DNA of 64,000 nucleotides, taken from Anditalea sp035461405 (GTDB lineage: Bacteria; Bacteroidota; Bacteroidia; Cytophagales; Cyclobacteriaceae). The DNA lies in contig DATHVH010000323.1 in assembly GCA_035461405.1 (NCBI GenBank), positions 1 through 64,000 of the forward strand. Reading direction: 5' to 3'. The position numbers and the translations under genes are program-made. Below, one piece after another: positions 8,401-17,177 of the stretch. The notes beneath the pieces are model-generated. The model did not search any database and had not been told where the DNA came from. It saw only the letters and a list, made by a program, of their open reading frames with translations. Every line of letters begins with the position of its first letter. Position 1 is the first letter of the stretch.

Positions 8401-11203
8401 TATTCTGATATTTTTCATTACAGAAAGTATATTTCCCTTCTAGATCTGTACGAATCACATAACTCGTGTGGGACTCTACTATACCCCTATAGCGAGATTC
8501 GCTTTTTATTATAAGTTCCCTCGCAAGTCTATCTGCAGTTATATCCTGTACAGTCCCCGAAAGGCCCCATTGGCCATCTAAATTTCTCTTGTAGGTACCG
8601 TGTTCTCTTACCCATTTGATAGTATTATCCGGAAGTTCGATAGAATGGTCAAATTCATATGAACCTTCATTTTCAATACAATCTTCTATTATAGGTATAT
8701 ATTTATCTTTATGTGTATGTGGTATAAGTGACCAAAAATAATCTTCTGTAATAATAATGTCCTTCGATATTCCAAAAATATTATAAACCTCCTCAGACCA
8801 ATCTATAATTTTAGTTTCTAGATCCAAGTACCAATAACCCAGCTTCGCCAACTTTTGAGCCTCCAATAATTTGGTTTCTCTATCCTTAAGTTGTTCCAAA
8901 GCTTCCTCCCGTTTGGTCACATCGATGGCAATGACCATTTTGGAAGGAATATTTTGGTAATTAAGGGCATAACCGAATATTTCCATCTTAGCCAACTCCC
9001 CATTTCGTTTTTTGTGAGTAAATACACCAAACCGATGCGTAGTGGTCTTGTGCAGAAGTTCGTGATGCGTAGCCAGCATTTTTTCTACTTCAGCTTCTGG
9101 CCTGATATCCCTAAGGGTCATCCCTTGAAACTCCTCGGCAGAATAGCCATAAAAATCCACTGTGGCATGATTGACATCTAAAAATCTTAAAGTTTTAATA
9201 TCGTAAATCCATTGAGGAAGTGGACTGGAATTGAATAGCGTAAAATATTTTTCTGCTGTCTGCTGCAGGGTAAAATCCGCTTCTATTCTTTCGGTGATAT
9301 CCCGGGAATTAGCCACTATGCCATTTATGGTAGAATCCTCTAACAGGTTAGTCACTTCTGTTTCCATCCACCTCCATTGCCCCTGTAAGTTTTGAAAGCG
9401 AAAAGGTGGCAAACTAAGTCTTTTTTCAGTGGCCAGTTTCCCAAAGTACTCACCGACAATTTCCGCATCATCAGGATGGATAAATTCAAAAGCACTTCTA
9501 CCAATAAATACTTCCGGTAAAATTCCCAACACACTATAAGATGTAGGACTAACATAGGTATAGTGAGCCTGATAGTCCAAAATAGCTATTAGGTCACTCC
9601 CATCCTGGACAAGTTTACGAAACCTGTCTTCATTATAGCGGAGCATATATTCCGCTTCCATTTTCTCCTGACCATCTCGGGCCACACAAAACATCATCTT
9701 TTCTTCAGGATCAAAGTGCGCTGACCAGATTACTGTCATTATAGAACCGTCCTTCCTGATATACCGGTTTTGGAATGCCGTCACATCTGTACCTGCCATA
9801 ATGATCTTAGAGGCGGCCTGTGTAAGCTCTCTGTCCTCAGGATGAACCATATTCATATACGGATGGCCAATAAGCTCTTCTGGGGTATAACCCCACATTT
9901 TTTGGCTAGCTTGACTTACTTCTTGAAAATTTCCATCAACGTCCATTGCACAGATCACATCCACAGATCTGCTATAGACTTTTTCCAATCTTTCCTGGGA
10001 CTGTAATTGTTGAGCTCTGACCTGCTCGTTTTCTGTGACATCCTTTGCAATTCCAAATACACCAATAATTTCATCATTTCTGAAGATAGGGAGGTGCGTA
10101 ATATTGAGTATTCTTGGAGTGCCTTTAAAGGTTATGAAATTTGTATTATAATGTAATTTTTCACCATTCTTGGCTTTTAAAAAAAATTTATATACTCTTT
10201 CCTTTTCATACTTGGGAAGAAGTGTGAAAAAATCAATAGATAAAATATCTTCCAGACTTCCTTCTGCCATATCAGCTGCTACAGCATTAGCATTTATTAA
10301 TCTTCCTTCATTATCAAAGGAAAACACAGCATCTGGATGATGAAAAAACAGCGAATCATACCTTTCCTCACTTTGTCTAAGGGCTATTTCATTAAGTTTG
10401 CTATCCGTAATATCTAAAATATGACTTACAAAATGGTAGGGTTCACCATTACCTTTTTTTATTAAAGAGACATTAAGCCATGCCCAGATAATGTCTCCAT
10501 TTTTTTTAAGGTACCGTTTTTGAATTTTGTAGTTTTCGACCTCTCCACTAAGCAATTTAGTAACATGATCCAGATCCTTTTCCAAATCCTCAGGATGCGT
10601 GAGGTCTTTAAAAGTCAATTCAAAAAGTTCTTTCCGGGAATATCCAGTAATTTCACAAATTTTGGGGTTTACCTCTATCCATTTTCCTTCTAGGTCCAGC
10701 ATGGCTATGCCTGTAGCACTATGATTGAATACAGATAGAAATTTTTGCTCAATTTCATCCAACAAAGCCCTGTCCAATTCCTTATTGATCTGCATTTTTA
10801 CATAGGCTGTGACTTCTCTAACCTGATGAAGAATGCAGACCAGTTCACCATTTTCACTGAAAATTGGAGTGTTAGAGGCCTCCCAATATCTTTCGTCTAT
10901 CTCCCCTGTTTGCTTGTTAATTATATCATATTTAACAATAGGCATTTCATCAATTGTCTTCTCACGAACAACTTTGTTTAAACTTTTCTCTAAATTTTCC
11001 GGACCAATGCTGTCATCTTTCAGTTGAGGAAATGCCTCAGTGATTCCCATACCAATCAACTCCTTCTTGCCCAGAAAAGAATTTATGAGAAATGCTTTAT
11101 TAACATTGATGATGGTAAATGTCGGATCATCTACATCAATTAGCGCTGAAGGAGTAGGTGAACTGTCAAAAACAGTTTGGAATAGCTTGGAATCCATAAG
11201 CAT
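5471..11203 (-). CDS. Giant cytoplasmic multi-PAS/GAF sensor histidine kinase
   Basis: A 1910-residue histidine kinase with no signal peptide or membrane segment, so a soluble sensor. By eye it has nine PAS domains in series (residues 5 to about 1155), most ending in a DITxR-type linker such as GILDITDSK, ANSRDITERIEA and GIDITERKKAE; a GAF domain (about 1157-1330); three more PAS domains (about 1335-1680); a HisKA domain with H1701 in SHDLQEPLRM; and an ATPase domain (about 1785-1908) with NLINNGLKYQ, DNGIGF and GTGMGLAV boxes. PAS domains of this kind bind small ligands, flavin or heme; no cofactor can be named from the sequence. It heads an operon with two receiver proteins. The number of PAS domains is far above the usual one to four. 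Confidence 0.93.
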   Translation of the reverse strand: MLMDSKLFQTVFDSSPTPSALIDVDDPTFTIINVNKAFLINSFLGKKELIGMGITEAFPQLKDDSIGPENLEKSLNKVVREKTIDEMPIVKYDIINKQTGEIDERYWEASNTPIFSENGELVCILHQVREVTAYVKMQINKELDRALLDEIEQKFLSVFNHSATGIAMLDLEGKWIEVNPKICEITGYSRKELFELTFKDLTHPEDLEKDLDHVTKLLSGEVENYKIQKRYLKKNGDIIWAWLNVSLIKKGNGEPYHFVSHILDITDSKLNEIALRQSEERYDSLFFHHPDAVFSFDNEGRLINANAVAADMAEGSLEDILSIDFFTLLPKYEKERVYKFFLKAKNGEKLHYNTNFITFKGTPRILNITHLPIFRNDEIIGVFGIAKDVTENEQVRAQQLQSQERLEKVYSRSVDVICAMDVDGNFQEVSQASQKMWGYTPEELIGHPYMNMVHPEDRELTQAASKIIMAGTDVTAFQNRYIRKDGSIMTVIWSAHFDPEEKMMFCVARDGQEKMEAEYMLRYNEDRFRKLVQDGSDLIAILDYQAHYTYVSPTSYSVLGILPEVFIGRSAFEFIHPDDAEIVGEYFGKLATEKRLSLPPFRFQNLQGQWRWMETEVTNLLEDSTINGIVANSRDITERIEADFTLQQTAEKYFTLFNSSPLPQWIYDIKTLRFLDVNHATVDFYGYSAEEFQGMTLRDIRPEAEVEKMLATHHELLHKTTTHRFGVFTHKKRNGELAKMEIFGYALNYQNIPSKMVIAIDVTKREEALEQLKDRETKLLEAQKLAKLGYWYLDLETKIIDWSEEVYNIFGISKDIIITEDYFWSLIPHTHKDKYIPIIEDCIENEGSYEFDHSIELPDNTIKWVREHGTYKRNLDGQWGLSGTVQDITADRLARELIIKSESRYRGIVESHTSYVIRTDLEGKYTFCNEKYQNTFSWFYLDENLIGKDASESIMPYHLEKVQNTVAQCVNFTNEPFKIEIDKISENGYPMTSIWEFMALTDYSGNITEIQCVGIDITERKKAEMEIIASNQRYGLVTKATSDAIWDWDLVENKIFRSSGFKGMFGFTDAEIEKGNNFWNNRIHTKDFQALNDSLFNFINYSDDNNWEAEYRFYNAQDEILYVRDRAVAIRNDIGKAIRLVGAIQNITADKIKEKEDRLKLSLTNIFAQDVSVENIFHDSLNKLMEFTELDYGEIWITNMDNTRLGLMSYNGVLETSPTNYKIAFKGDEGLPGLVYSSGDVIIMDGLDLQSKFIRQEFILLNNFRSAIGYPIKFEKEIIGVICLFQKGSNEPLNNHPRISESTLHLLALDLKRKKAELDLNLFFDLSPDLLCIANLQGYFKKANMSLSDLLGYDFEEIKEINFLDIIHPEDIEKTKNTLSDLELGKTVHNFENRYIKKDKSVIWLSWTATPLRGEEHIFAIARDITDRKNYELELEASSKRVTDTLESIQDGFYALDKNYVITFWNKKAEELLHQTKEEMEGSYLWEYFPEAKELTFYKAYKKVFESGESVRFEEFFPPLNMWFGVSVFPAEEGITVYFKDITKEKIAERELLKFKKVIENSQEAIGIINLSPKSIYLNPTFQKELGMKPKELEEYGEQNLYSDPKIGHKIFEDLYAGRFLKEEVELLTKAGNILHYTLSAGPVYDDNGDLMAIYGIHADIRERIKNEQRLKDLNSKLETHARELALSNAELEQFAYVASHDLQEPLRMVTSFLTQLERKYNDLLDEKGKKYIYFAVDGAKRMRQIILDLLEFSRVGRMEDKYEEVNLNDIIKEIKNLHRQQISEKKAKIISDILPTIKLPKAPIRQVFHNLINNGLKYQNDDNTPLIQITVNESADFYEFAFQDNGIGFRPEYQDKIFIIFQRLHQREEYPGTGMGLAVTKKIIENLNGNIWVKTENGKGSTFYFTLPK

Positions 11204-11784
11204 AATTAAAGGGGGGTAATCAGTAATATATAATTACGGCGATGCTAAGGTTGCGAAAAAGACTTACAATAAAAAATAGAAGATTACCACCTTTGATTAT
11301 TGCTTGATTAATTAAAAATCAATTTAATTTAAACTAAACCAGTTTTAACTTTCAAATTTATTTGTTCTGCATTTTTTTGACCGTCATTAACACATTATAT
11401 ACATTATCCTATTTACAGTATCCATGATTCCGCGCTTTGATATATGTGCCTCCATAGTCCCATTTATTGAAAAAAGAGTTCATTCAATTATATCATATTA
11501 GTAGTCGGATTTTTTTTACTATTTCTAGACTCTTACCATAAATACAGGAAATGAACAGAAATGCACAAGCTGAAGGGAAAAATATACAACTTACAACTAT
11601 ACGGGGGTATGTGGTAAAGGAAAATGTAAAAACTTAAAATTTATTGCAATTATGATAATTTGCATAGTTGAAGCTTTTTAAAAAATATCGCGTTTACAAT
11701 TCTAAACTTTATATCTAAGAGATTTACATTTAAGTAATTTGAATTTTTCATCGAATACTTTTATCTAATATTCCTTAATAGACA
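11204..11784. other. 580-base gap without a gene
   Basis: AT-rich sequence between the kinase gene and a barrel-like gene, both on the minus strand. On the minus strand TAAATTTG (11353-11360) fits the -7 pattern, about 150 bases before the kinase start, but no good -33 partner is seen. Nothing else is recognised. Confidence 0.5.
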
Positions 11785-12360
11785 TCAAAACCACCTTCCC
11801 AAAATAATCTTTATTCCAAAATGATTTCCCCAACTTGATTGTGCATCTTCATAAATAAAATAAGTTCCTCCAAATTGAAGTCCGAAGGTCATTGCATATC
11901 TATTGTCAAACAATAAGTTGTACCCAGGTTCAATCCAAAGACCTATATTGTTATTTTCTTCTAATCTATTTCTAGTCAAGCTTAAAACTGGTGCGACATA
12001 AAAACCTTCTGAACTTTGTTTTTTATATTCTTTTGGGTTTATAAATATGGGAATAGCTGTCTCGAGTCCAAGGTGGCTTATTTCATTCGCTACATTTCTT
12101 ATTCCAAGATTAAGTATTGAAGTCAGTCTAATATCTGCTCTTCTAGAAAAAGGCCTTTGATATACTACTGGCAATATATTTATGTCCATTTCTCCTCTTT
12201 CGTAAAATGGCTCAACTGTCACACTGGGATTTACACCAATGAAATTAAATTTATTGATAGTTTGAGCTTTGACGGAGCTATAAAAACAAAGTATTATAAT
12301 TAATAATAGATAAGTTTTATTAATAAGTACTGCATTAATCGTCTCTAAAAATTTATACAT
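11785..12360 (-). CDS. Exported protein, possibly a small outer-membrane barrel
   Basis: A 191-residue protein with a hydrophobic export signal (about residues 15-32, ending SVKAQ, after a longer than usual N-terminal part). The mature part has alternating strand-like segments, DIRLTSILNLGIRN, GFYVAPVLSLTRNR and YAMTFGLQFGGTYF, and ends in an aromatic residue (GRWF), which fits a small outer-membrane barrel. I do not recognise the family. It stands alone between two long gaps. The start could lie further in, since a shorter N-terminus would give a more typical signal peptide. Confidence 0.6.
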   Translation of the reverse strand: MYKFLETINAVLINKTYLLLIIILCFYSSVKAQTINKFNFIGVNPSVTVEPFYERGEMDINILPVVYQRPFSRRADIRLTSILNLGIRNVANEISHLGLETAIPIFINPKEYKKQSSEGFYVAPVLSLTRNRLEENNNIGLWIEPGYNLLFDNRYAMTFGLQFGGTYFIYEDAQSSWGNHFGIKIILGRWF

Positions 12361-12549
12361 GGCCGTTATACATTTGAAAAATATGAACTATTGCTTCCTT
12401 AATTTACAAAGTTTCTAATAAACTCCCCAAAAACCAGAGACGATATATCCCTATTTTATCTATCCACCTTCTGAAAGAAAATTCTACCACAATAAACTTA
12501 GTCAAAAATTACACAAGCAATTTTCGCTAAAAACCATTTTTTTTATTCT

Positions 12550-12571
12550 ATATCTATCAAAGGATAGATAT
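12550..12571. promoter_or_regulatory. Perfect 9-bp inverted repeat just ahead of purU
   Basis: ATATCTATC (12550-12558) and GATAGATAT (12563-12571) are exact reverse complements around AAAG, ending 17 bases before the purU start codon. It could be an operator or an mRNA hairpin affecting initiation. Confidence 0.45.
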
Positions 12572-12588
12572 TTCATTAATTTTAGAGC

Positions 12589-13443
12589 ATGGAAACAGCC
12601 ATTTTAATTATTAAATGCAAGGACAATAAGGGAATCGTCGCAGAAGTATCCAATTTTCTATATCGAAACAATGGCAATATAATCGCAGTGGATCAACATA
12701 TAGATATAGAAACCGGGGAGTTTTTTATGAGAGCTGAATGGGAATTGGTTTCTTTTGATATTAATAAGGATCTGATATTAAAATCCTTTGGAGACCAGGT
12801 AGGTGATAAGTACCAAATGAAATATACCCTTTCCTTTTCACAGCCAAAACCCCGCATGGCTATCTTTGTGTCCAAATTATCACATTGCCTTTTTGATGTA
12901 TTGAGCAGATATTATTCTGGGCAGTTCCAAGTTGAGATTCCTCTTATAATATCCAACCACCCTGATCTAGGAGCCGTGGTAAGGGCTTTTAAAATCCCCT
13001 TCCACATATTCCCCATTGATAAAGAAAACAAATTAGAGCAGGAACAAAAGCAATTGGAACTGTTAAAAAAACACCAAGTTGATTTTGTGGTACTAGCCAG
13101 ATACATGCAGATATTAAGTCCAGCTTTTATAAGTGCATATCCATCAAAAATCATAAATATCCACCACTCTTTTTTACCGGCATTTGTTGGTGCTAGACCA
13201 TATCACGCTGCCCATAGCAGAGGAGTGAAGATCATTGGCGCCACAGCACATTATGTAACGGAGGAATTGGATGCCGGGCCTATCTTGGAACAAGATGTAG
13301 CCCGGGTTCGACACCACAACTCCGTAGAGGATCTGGTTCAAATCGGTCAGGATATAGAAAAGGTAGTACTTTCTAAAGCTATCAAATATCATCTTACCAG
13401 AAGGGTACAGGTAGTGGGAAATAAAACTGTGATTTTTAATTGA
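12589..13443 (+). CDS. purU: Formyltetrahydrofolate deformylase
   Basis: A 284-residue enzyme that hydrolyses 10-formyl-tetrahydrofolate to formate and tetrahydrofolate, balancing one-carbon pools and feeding formate to purine synthesis. Residues 1-80 are an ACT regulatory domain (ILIIKCKDNKGIVAEVSNFL); residues 85-284 are the formyltransferase-type catalytic domain. The catalytic triad of the family is visible: N190 and H192 in INIHHSFLP, and D228 in ELDAGPILEQD. Length is standard. The gene stands alone, with a perfect inverted repeat directly upstream; in E. coli purU responds to methionine and glycine, but no such control can be read here. Confidence 0.96.
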   Translation: METAILIIKCKDNKGIVAEVSNFLYRNNGNIIAVDQHIDIETGEFFMRAEWELVSFDINKDLILKSFGDQVGDKYQMKYTLSFSQPKPRMAIFVSKLSHCLFDVLSRYYSGQFQVEIPLIISNHPDLGAVVRAFKIPFHIFPIDKENKLEQEQKQLELLKKHQVDFVVLARYMQILSPAFISAYPSKIINIHHSFLPAFVGARPYHAAHSRGVKIIGATAHYVTEELDAGPILEQDVARVRHHNSVEDLVQIGQDIEKVVLSKAIKYHLTRRVQVVGNKTVIFN

Positions 13444-13515
13444 TCCCAGATTTATATCGCTGAAGATTTCTTAAATTAGTGATGGATTTCCCTATCAACA
13501 CAAACCCCTAATAAG

Positions 13516-13968
13516 ATGAAAACCAATGAGTTTTATAAAGCGTTGATCGAAAGATCATACCGAGCTGTGGAGAATAGGAATCTGGATGAGTTGGATGAAT
13601 TGGTGCAAAAAGATGTCATAATTCATACCCGTGATATGAATATTCCAGGTAATAAAGAGGGAATAGATTACCTCAAAGAGCAAGGAAGGTTTTATATGGA
13701 TGCTTTTCCTGATATGAGATTTTCCATAAAGGATATATTTATTGAAGGTGATAAAGGCATGGCCTACTATACCGTTACCGGAAGAAATACTGGTGAAATA
13801 AATGGTATGCCGCCTACCAATAAAGAGGTATCTGCAGATGTGGTGGAAATGTTCCGCTTTAAAGAAGGAAAACTATCAGAATATTGGAGTGTTTTTGATA
13901 ACCTATCCTTTATGATGCAATTGGGATTAATTACCCAAGAGGACCTTCAGAAAAAGGTAATGCACTGA
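13516..13968 (+). CDS. SnoaL-like NTF2-fold protein
   Basis: A 150-residue protein of the SnoaL/ester-cyclase branch of the NTF2 fold, a cone-shaped small-molecule binding domain. Typical features are the N-terminal helix with RSYRAVENRNLDELDELV, the central MDAFPDMRFSIKDIFIEGDK and the end EMFRFKEGKLSEYWSVFDN. No catalytic residues can be named with confidence, and such proteins range from polyketide cyclases to proteins of unknown function. It is 72 bases after purU and followed by a strong terminator, so it may be transcribed with purU, but no functional link is evident. Confidence 0.82.
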   Translation: MKTNEFYKALIERSYRAVENRNLDELDELVQKDVIIHTRDMNIPGNKEGIDYLKEQGRFYMDAFPDMRFSIKDIFIEGDKGMAYYTVTGRNTGEINGMPPTNKEVSADVVEMFRFKEGKLSEYWSVFDNLSFMMQLGLITQEDLQKKVMH

Positions 13969-13993
13969 TTAGCTAAGAAGTGAAGGGAAATCC

Positions 13994-14019
13994 AAAGAGG
14001 GCTTGATAAGCCCTCTTTT
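13994..14019 (+). terminator. Strong intrinsic terminator
   Basis: AAAGAGGGCTT (13994-14004) and AAGCCCTCTTT (14008-14018) form a perfect 11-bp stem with a GAT loop and a short T run, closing the purU/SnoaL transcript. Confidence 0.88.
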
Positions 14020-14281
14020 ACTATTATTAAATTACTTTTGTATAAACTAGTTGAATGTAGTGAGATTTTTGAACCCAATTAAACATTTTAGAACACTGAA
14101 ATAAAATTACTGCTAAGTAGGGAAAATGATTTCTATTAAAACATATAAAAGCATAGAAAAAAGGCTATAGCCTATTGTACCCTATATTGCATTTGATGGT
14201 TCTAATTTTAAATGAATACGCTGAAAAGTAAATCGTAAATATGAAAAGATACTCTTTTTTAGTTCTTCATTCTTAACAAAT

Positions 14282-14313
14282 AAAGACAAATTAAAATATA
14301 CCTTTTTGTCTTT
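14282..14313 (-). terminator. Terminator of rtcB
   Basis: AAAGACAAA (14282-14290) and TTTGTCTTT (14305-14313) form a 9-bp stem; on the minus strand it is followed by TTTATTTG. It lies 24 bases past the rtcB stop. Confidence 0.6.
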
Positions 14314-14336
14314 CATTCTTTCCGGTATAATAATAA

Positions 14337-15560
14337 TCAATCCTTATACGGATCATACACATCTCCACCCGCCATGGCTACGCCTATTGGATTAAGCTTA
14401 TGGAGTATCTTGATGGTATTACCCATATGACCCAACACTTCTTGCAGATTTTTATAAACTTCTGGAGCTTCATCTGCACCAGATCCCCGAAGTTCAATCT
14501 GCCTACTTTTCATTTGTAATTTTACTGCATCAAAGTCCACCTTGCCTTTAGCCACAATGGTTGGGATCTTCCTACCACTGACCTTATCTCTCTTCCACTT
14601 TTTTTTCCCGGCTGCCTGGGTCCTGCTCATCACTCGGCCTGCGCCATGAACAGTGGAATAAAGCGCCTTCTGGGATAGATCCCCTTCCACTCCTTCTATA
14701 ATCACAGATGTATCCAACATATTGGCTCCTATAAATCCCATCTGGCCGGGAAATGCTGGGGTGCAGCCTTTTCTTACCACCCAGAAGTCTTCCCCAAAAT
14801 GCTTTTCGCGCCAAGCAAAATTATGGTGATTGTGCACCTCAAATTCCACACTTGGATTGCCTAGAATTTCGAGCACTTTAGATACTGCCAAATCTCTGCC
14901 AGCATAGGCATAATCTCCTGCTAAATTCATAGCATTTATATAGTCCTGGCCCAGTTCGGAATGAATATCTAAAAGGATCGGAGGACTATCCATAGATCCT
15001 TCCTTACCGCGGTCAGTAAAACTTAGACCCTGTGACATAGCGATAAAACCAGTAGCTGTTTTATGGCCAAATCCCCTTGAACCAAAATGCACACCTATCC
15101 ACAGATATCCATCATCACCCTCAAACAAATCCACGTAATGATTGCCACTCCCTACCGTTCCTAATTGTTCTCTCGCCAGGTTGAGCATGTTTCTCTGAGG
15201 AGCAAATTCCGCTTTAGAAATTTTATCAAAAACTTCATGGTCTACGGGCTCATGATTAGGCCTACCCATACCAAATGATATCCTTCTAAAAATCTCATCC
15301 ATGATTTTTGGAAGGTCTATATATATATCCTCTACTAAAAAGTCAGTCTTCACAGCTTTATTACCGCAGGCTATATCAAATCCCACTCCAGACACCGATA
15401 CCTTATTTTTATAAGCCACTGCTCCACCTATAGGATGCGAATATCCATAATGGGCATCGGCTGTCAATACACCTATATCCTCTTCTCCTATACATTTATG
15501 GATTTGGCGAATAGAATTATCATCTATAATCTCCTTCCCGAAGATGGTTAGGTTTTTCAT
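14337..15560 (-). CDS. rtcB: RtcB family RNA ligase
   Basis: A 407-residue RtcB enzyme, which joins RNA 2',3'-cyclic phosphate or 3'-phosphate ends to 5'-OH ends using GTP and manganese, for RNA repair. Family motifs in order: ADAHYGY, VGFDIACGN (metal-binding Asp and Cys), GSGNHYVDLFEG, HFGSRG, EVHNHHNFAW, CTPAFPGQMGFIG and STVHGAGRVMSR, where H305 corresponds to the histidine that becomes guanylylated. Length is close to the short bacterial class. No archease, rtcA or rtcR neighbour is present, so control by the sigma-54 RtcR system known from Enterobacteria is not supported here. Confidence 0.95.
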   Translation of the reverse strand: MKNLTIFGKEIIDDNSIRQIHKCIGEEDIGVLTADAHYGYSHPIGGAVAYKNKVSVSGVGFDIACGNKAVKTDFLVEDIYIDLPKIMDEIFRRISFGMGRPNHEPVDHEVFDKISKAEFAPQRNMLNLAREQLGTVGSGNHYVDLFEGDDGYLWIGVHFGSRGFGHKTATGFIAMSQGLSFTDRGKEGSMDSPPILLDIHSELGQDYINAMNLAGDYAYAGRDLAVSKVLEILGNPSVEFEVHNHHNFAWREKHFGEDFWVVRKGCTPAFPGQMGFIGANMLDTSVIIEGVEGDLSQKALYSTVHGAGRVMSRTQAAGKKKWKRDKVSGRKIPTIVAKGKVDFDAVKLQMKSRQIELRGSGADEAPEVYKNLQEVLGHMGNTIKILHKLNPIGVAMAGGDVYDPYKD

Positions 15561-15705
15561 TTTGTTCTGTATGAAAATTTTATATAACTATAAAGCACTT
15601 AGTGAATACACCTTATGAATAAGATTATGAAATAACGATGGTTTTTGGATTAGTTTCTAATCCCCTATTCACTAATGTTCCTATAAACTAAGTCCTCACT
15701 TCCCC

Positions 15706-16059
15706 TTACATTTTTACCCAACTTATGGCTTTCTCTCTTTCTTCAAAAGAAAAATAATTAGTCTCAGGTGACATTACTGTCCCTGTCACTTTGATCAATA
15801 TTTCTTTCCACTTAGCGTCTCCCACCATAGCAATTTTCTTAAATCTATTATATGTAGGGATATTTTTTAGATCTTCAAAAAGAGCTTTGGGAGTTACATT
15901 TTCAAATTCGGGCAACTCTAAGTATAGCCTAGGATCTTCATGATCTTCCAATACCTTTACTATCTCTGGATTTAAGGCTTCAAAAGTATGCTTATCTATT
16001 ACTTTAGTAACTCTTATAGCCAAAATATTATTTTTCGATTCATTTAAAAACTCTACCAT
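15706..16059 (-). CDS. STAS/SEC14-like (SpoIIAA-like) protein
   Basis: A 117-residue single-domain protein matching the SpoIIAA-like family: ILAIRVTKVIDKHTFEALNPEI at the start, PRLYLELPEFENVTPKALFEDLK in the middle and FEEREKAISWVKM at the end. The family has the STAS/CRAL-TRIO-like fold, but the anti-sigma-antagonist serine of true SpoIIAA is not evident, and its role is poorly known. It lies 145 bases upstream of rtcB on the same strand and diverges from the stress-protein gene. Cytoplasmic, with no signal or membrane segment. Confidence 0.82.
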   Translation of the reverse strand: MVEFLNESKNNILAIRVTKVIDKHTFEALNPEIVKVLEDHEDPRLYLELPEFENVTPKALFEDLKNIPTYNRFKKIAMVGDAKWKEILIKVTGTVMSPETNYFSFEEREKAISWVKM

Positions 16060-16157
16060 TATATTTTTATTTAGAAATTATATGTATCATAAAATTACCC
16101 GTAAATCTAAAGGAGCTATATTCACTCGAGCGCAATAGCTGACAGTCCACCATCGAC

Positions 16158-16208
16158 AGCCACAAAAAGCATAATTTAATTTTTTACTATTTCTATTTGT
16201 TTGTGGCT
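16158..16208. repeat. Inverted repeat in a divergent promoter region
   Basis: AGCCACAAA (16158-16166) and TTTGTGGCT (16200-16208) are perfect 9-bp arms, 33 bases apart, between the STAS-like gene and the stress-protein gene that diverge here. Could be paired regulator sites; unproven. Confidence 0.35.
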
Positions 16209-16352
16209 CGAAAGCGGTTTTACAATTTCACATTATTATAACGATCCCATTCTTTGAAATGTTAGATATGAGTTTTTAACTCTCCCACTAATTGTCTATT
16301 TTTATTTAGAAGGAAAATTAATCAGTGTATATATCTTTTTAAATGCAAAATC

Positions 16353-17177
16353 ATGAAAACCAGACTCATAGTATTGATTGATTTTAGTGCAGAAAATCTT
16401 TTGAAATTTGCAGGATTATGGAGTGAGATACTTCATGCTGATCTAATTCTAATCCATCAAGTGCCAGGATTGATACCGTCTTTAGCAGATGGAGAAAGTA
16501 GGGCTTTGATTATAGAAGAGGAAAAAAAAGAAGCCTTGGAGAAATTAAAATCATTGGCTTTTGATTATTTTCCTCAACTACAAAATGTCAAATATCATGT
16601 TTCCGAACAACTTCTCCTGACAACAATTAAATCTATATCGGTCCAGGATAATGAATATAAAAATGTGGTATTAACTGGACTGAAAAAACGTGGTTTTTTT
16701 GAACAACTAATTTTTGGAAGTACTACTTCTAGAATAATAGATGAATTGGATTATCCAGTAATTGCAATTCCGGCAAATATTGAAGCATTCATTCCAGAAA
16801 AAATAATTTTATCACTAAGCTATAGATTCCCTTTAAATCAAGGTGCCTATCACAGACTTATTAGTGCGTTTGAAGATACTATTCAGATAAGTGAAATCAT
16901 ATCTGTGGTCACTCCCAAAGACAACTATCTAGAAAGTGAAACCTATCTAAAAAGTCTTACTTCGGAAATCAAAAAGGAAGTGCCTACATCATATAAACTG
17001 TTTAAGGGAGATGAGCCTTTTAATGAAATTAAGCAACATGTATTGACGGGCCAGAAAAATTGTCTCTTGGTAGTTCAGAAAGGGTCAAGAACCTTATCAG
17101 ATCAGTTCTTTAGAAAATTTTTTATCAATGAACTTGTCCATGATGGATCTATCCCACTAGTAGTTCTGCCATTATGA
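16353..17177 (+). CDS. Universal stress protein (tandem UspA domains)
   Basis: A 274-residue protein with two UspA-like halves, about 1-145 and 148-274. The first half keeps the recognisable end of a nucleotide-binding UspA domain, TGLKKRGFFEQLIFGSTTSRIIDELDYPVIAIP, though the full G-2X-G-9X-G motif is only partly kept. The second half is diverged. Its last bases overlap the start of the Kef-type antiporter as ATGA. Such pairings suggest that the stress protein senses nucleotide or energy state and modulates the transporter; this is inference from context, though UspA domains do occur in some antiporters. Confidence 0.87.
   Translation: MKTRLIVLIDFSAENLLKFAGLWSEILHADLILIHQVPGLIPSLADGESRALIIEEEKKEALEKLKSLAFDYFPQLQNVKYHVSEQLLLTTIKSISVQDNEYKNVVLTGLKKRGFFEQLIFGSTTSRIIDELDYPVIAIPANIEAFIPEKIILSLSYRFPLNQGAYHRLISAFEDTIQISEIISVVTPKDNYLESETYLKSLTSEIKKEVPTSYKLFKGDEPFNEIKQHVLTGQKNCLLVVQKGSRTLSDQFFRKFFINELVHDGSIPLVVLPL

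Larger units (their letters stand above)
13969..14336. other. 368-base gap between convergent genes
   Basis: Holds two terminators facing each other (listed separately). Between them is the 12-base palindrome AGGCTATAGCCT (14162-14173) and otherwise AT-rich sequence. No gene is seen. Confidence 0.5.

Noticed and set aside
5603..11027. Plus-strand frames of 60-96 codons within the giant kinase
   Set aside because: They are shadows of the opposite-strand PAS-domain coding sequence.
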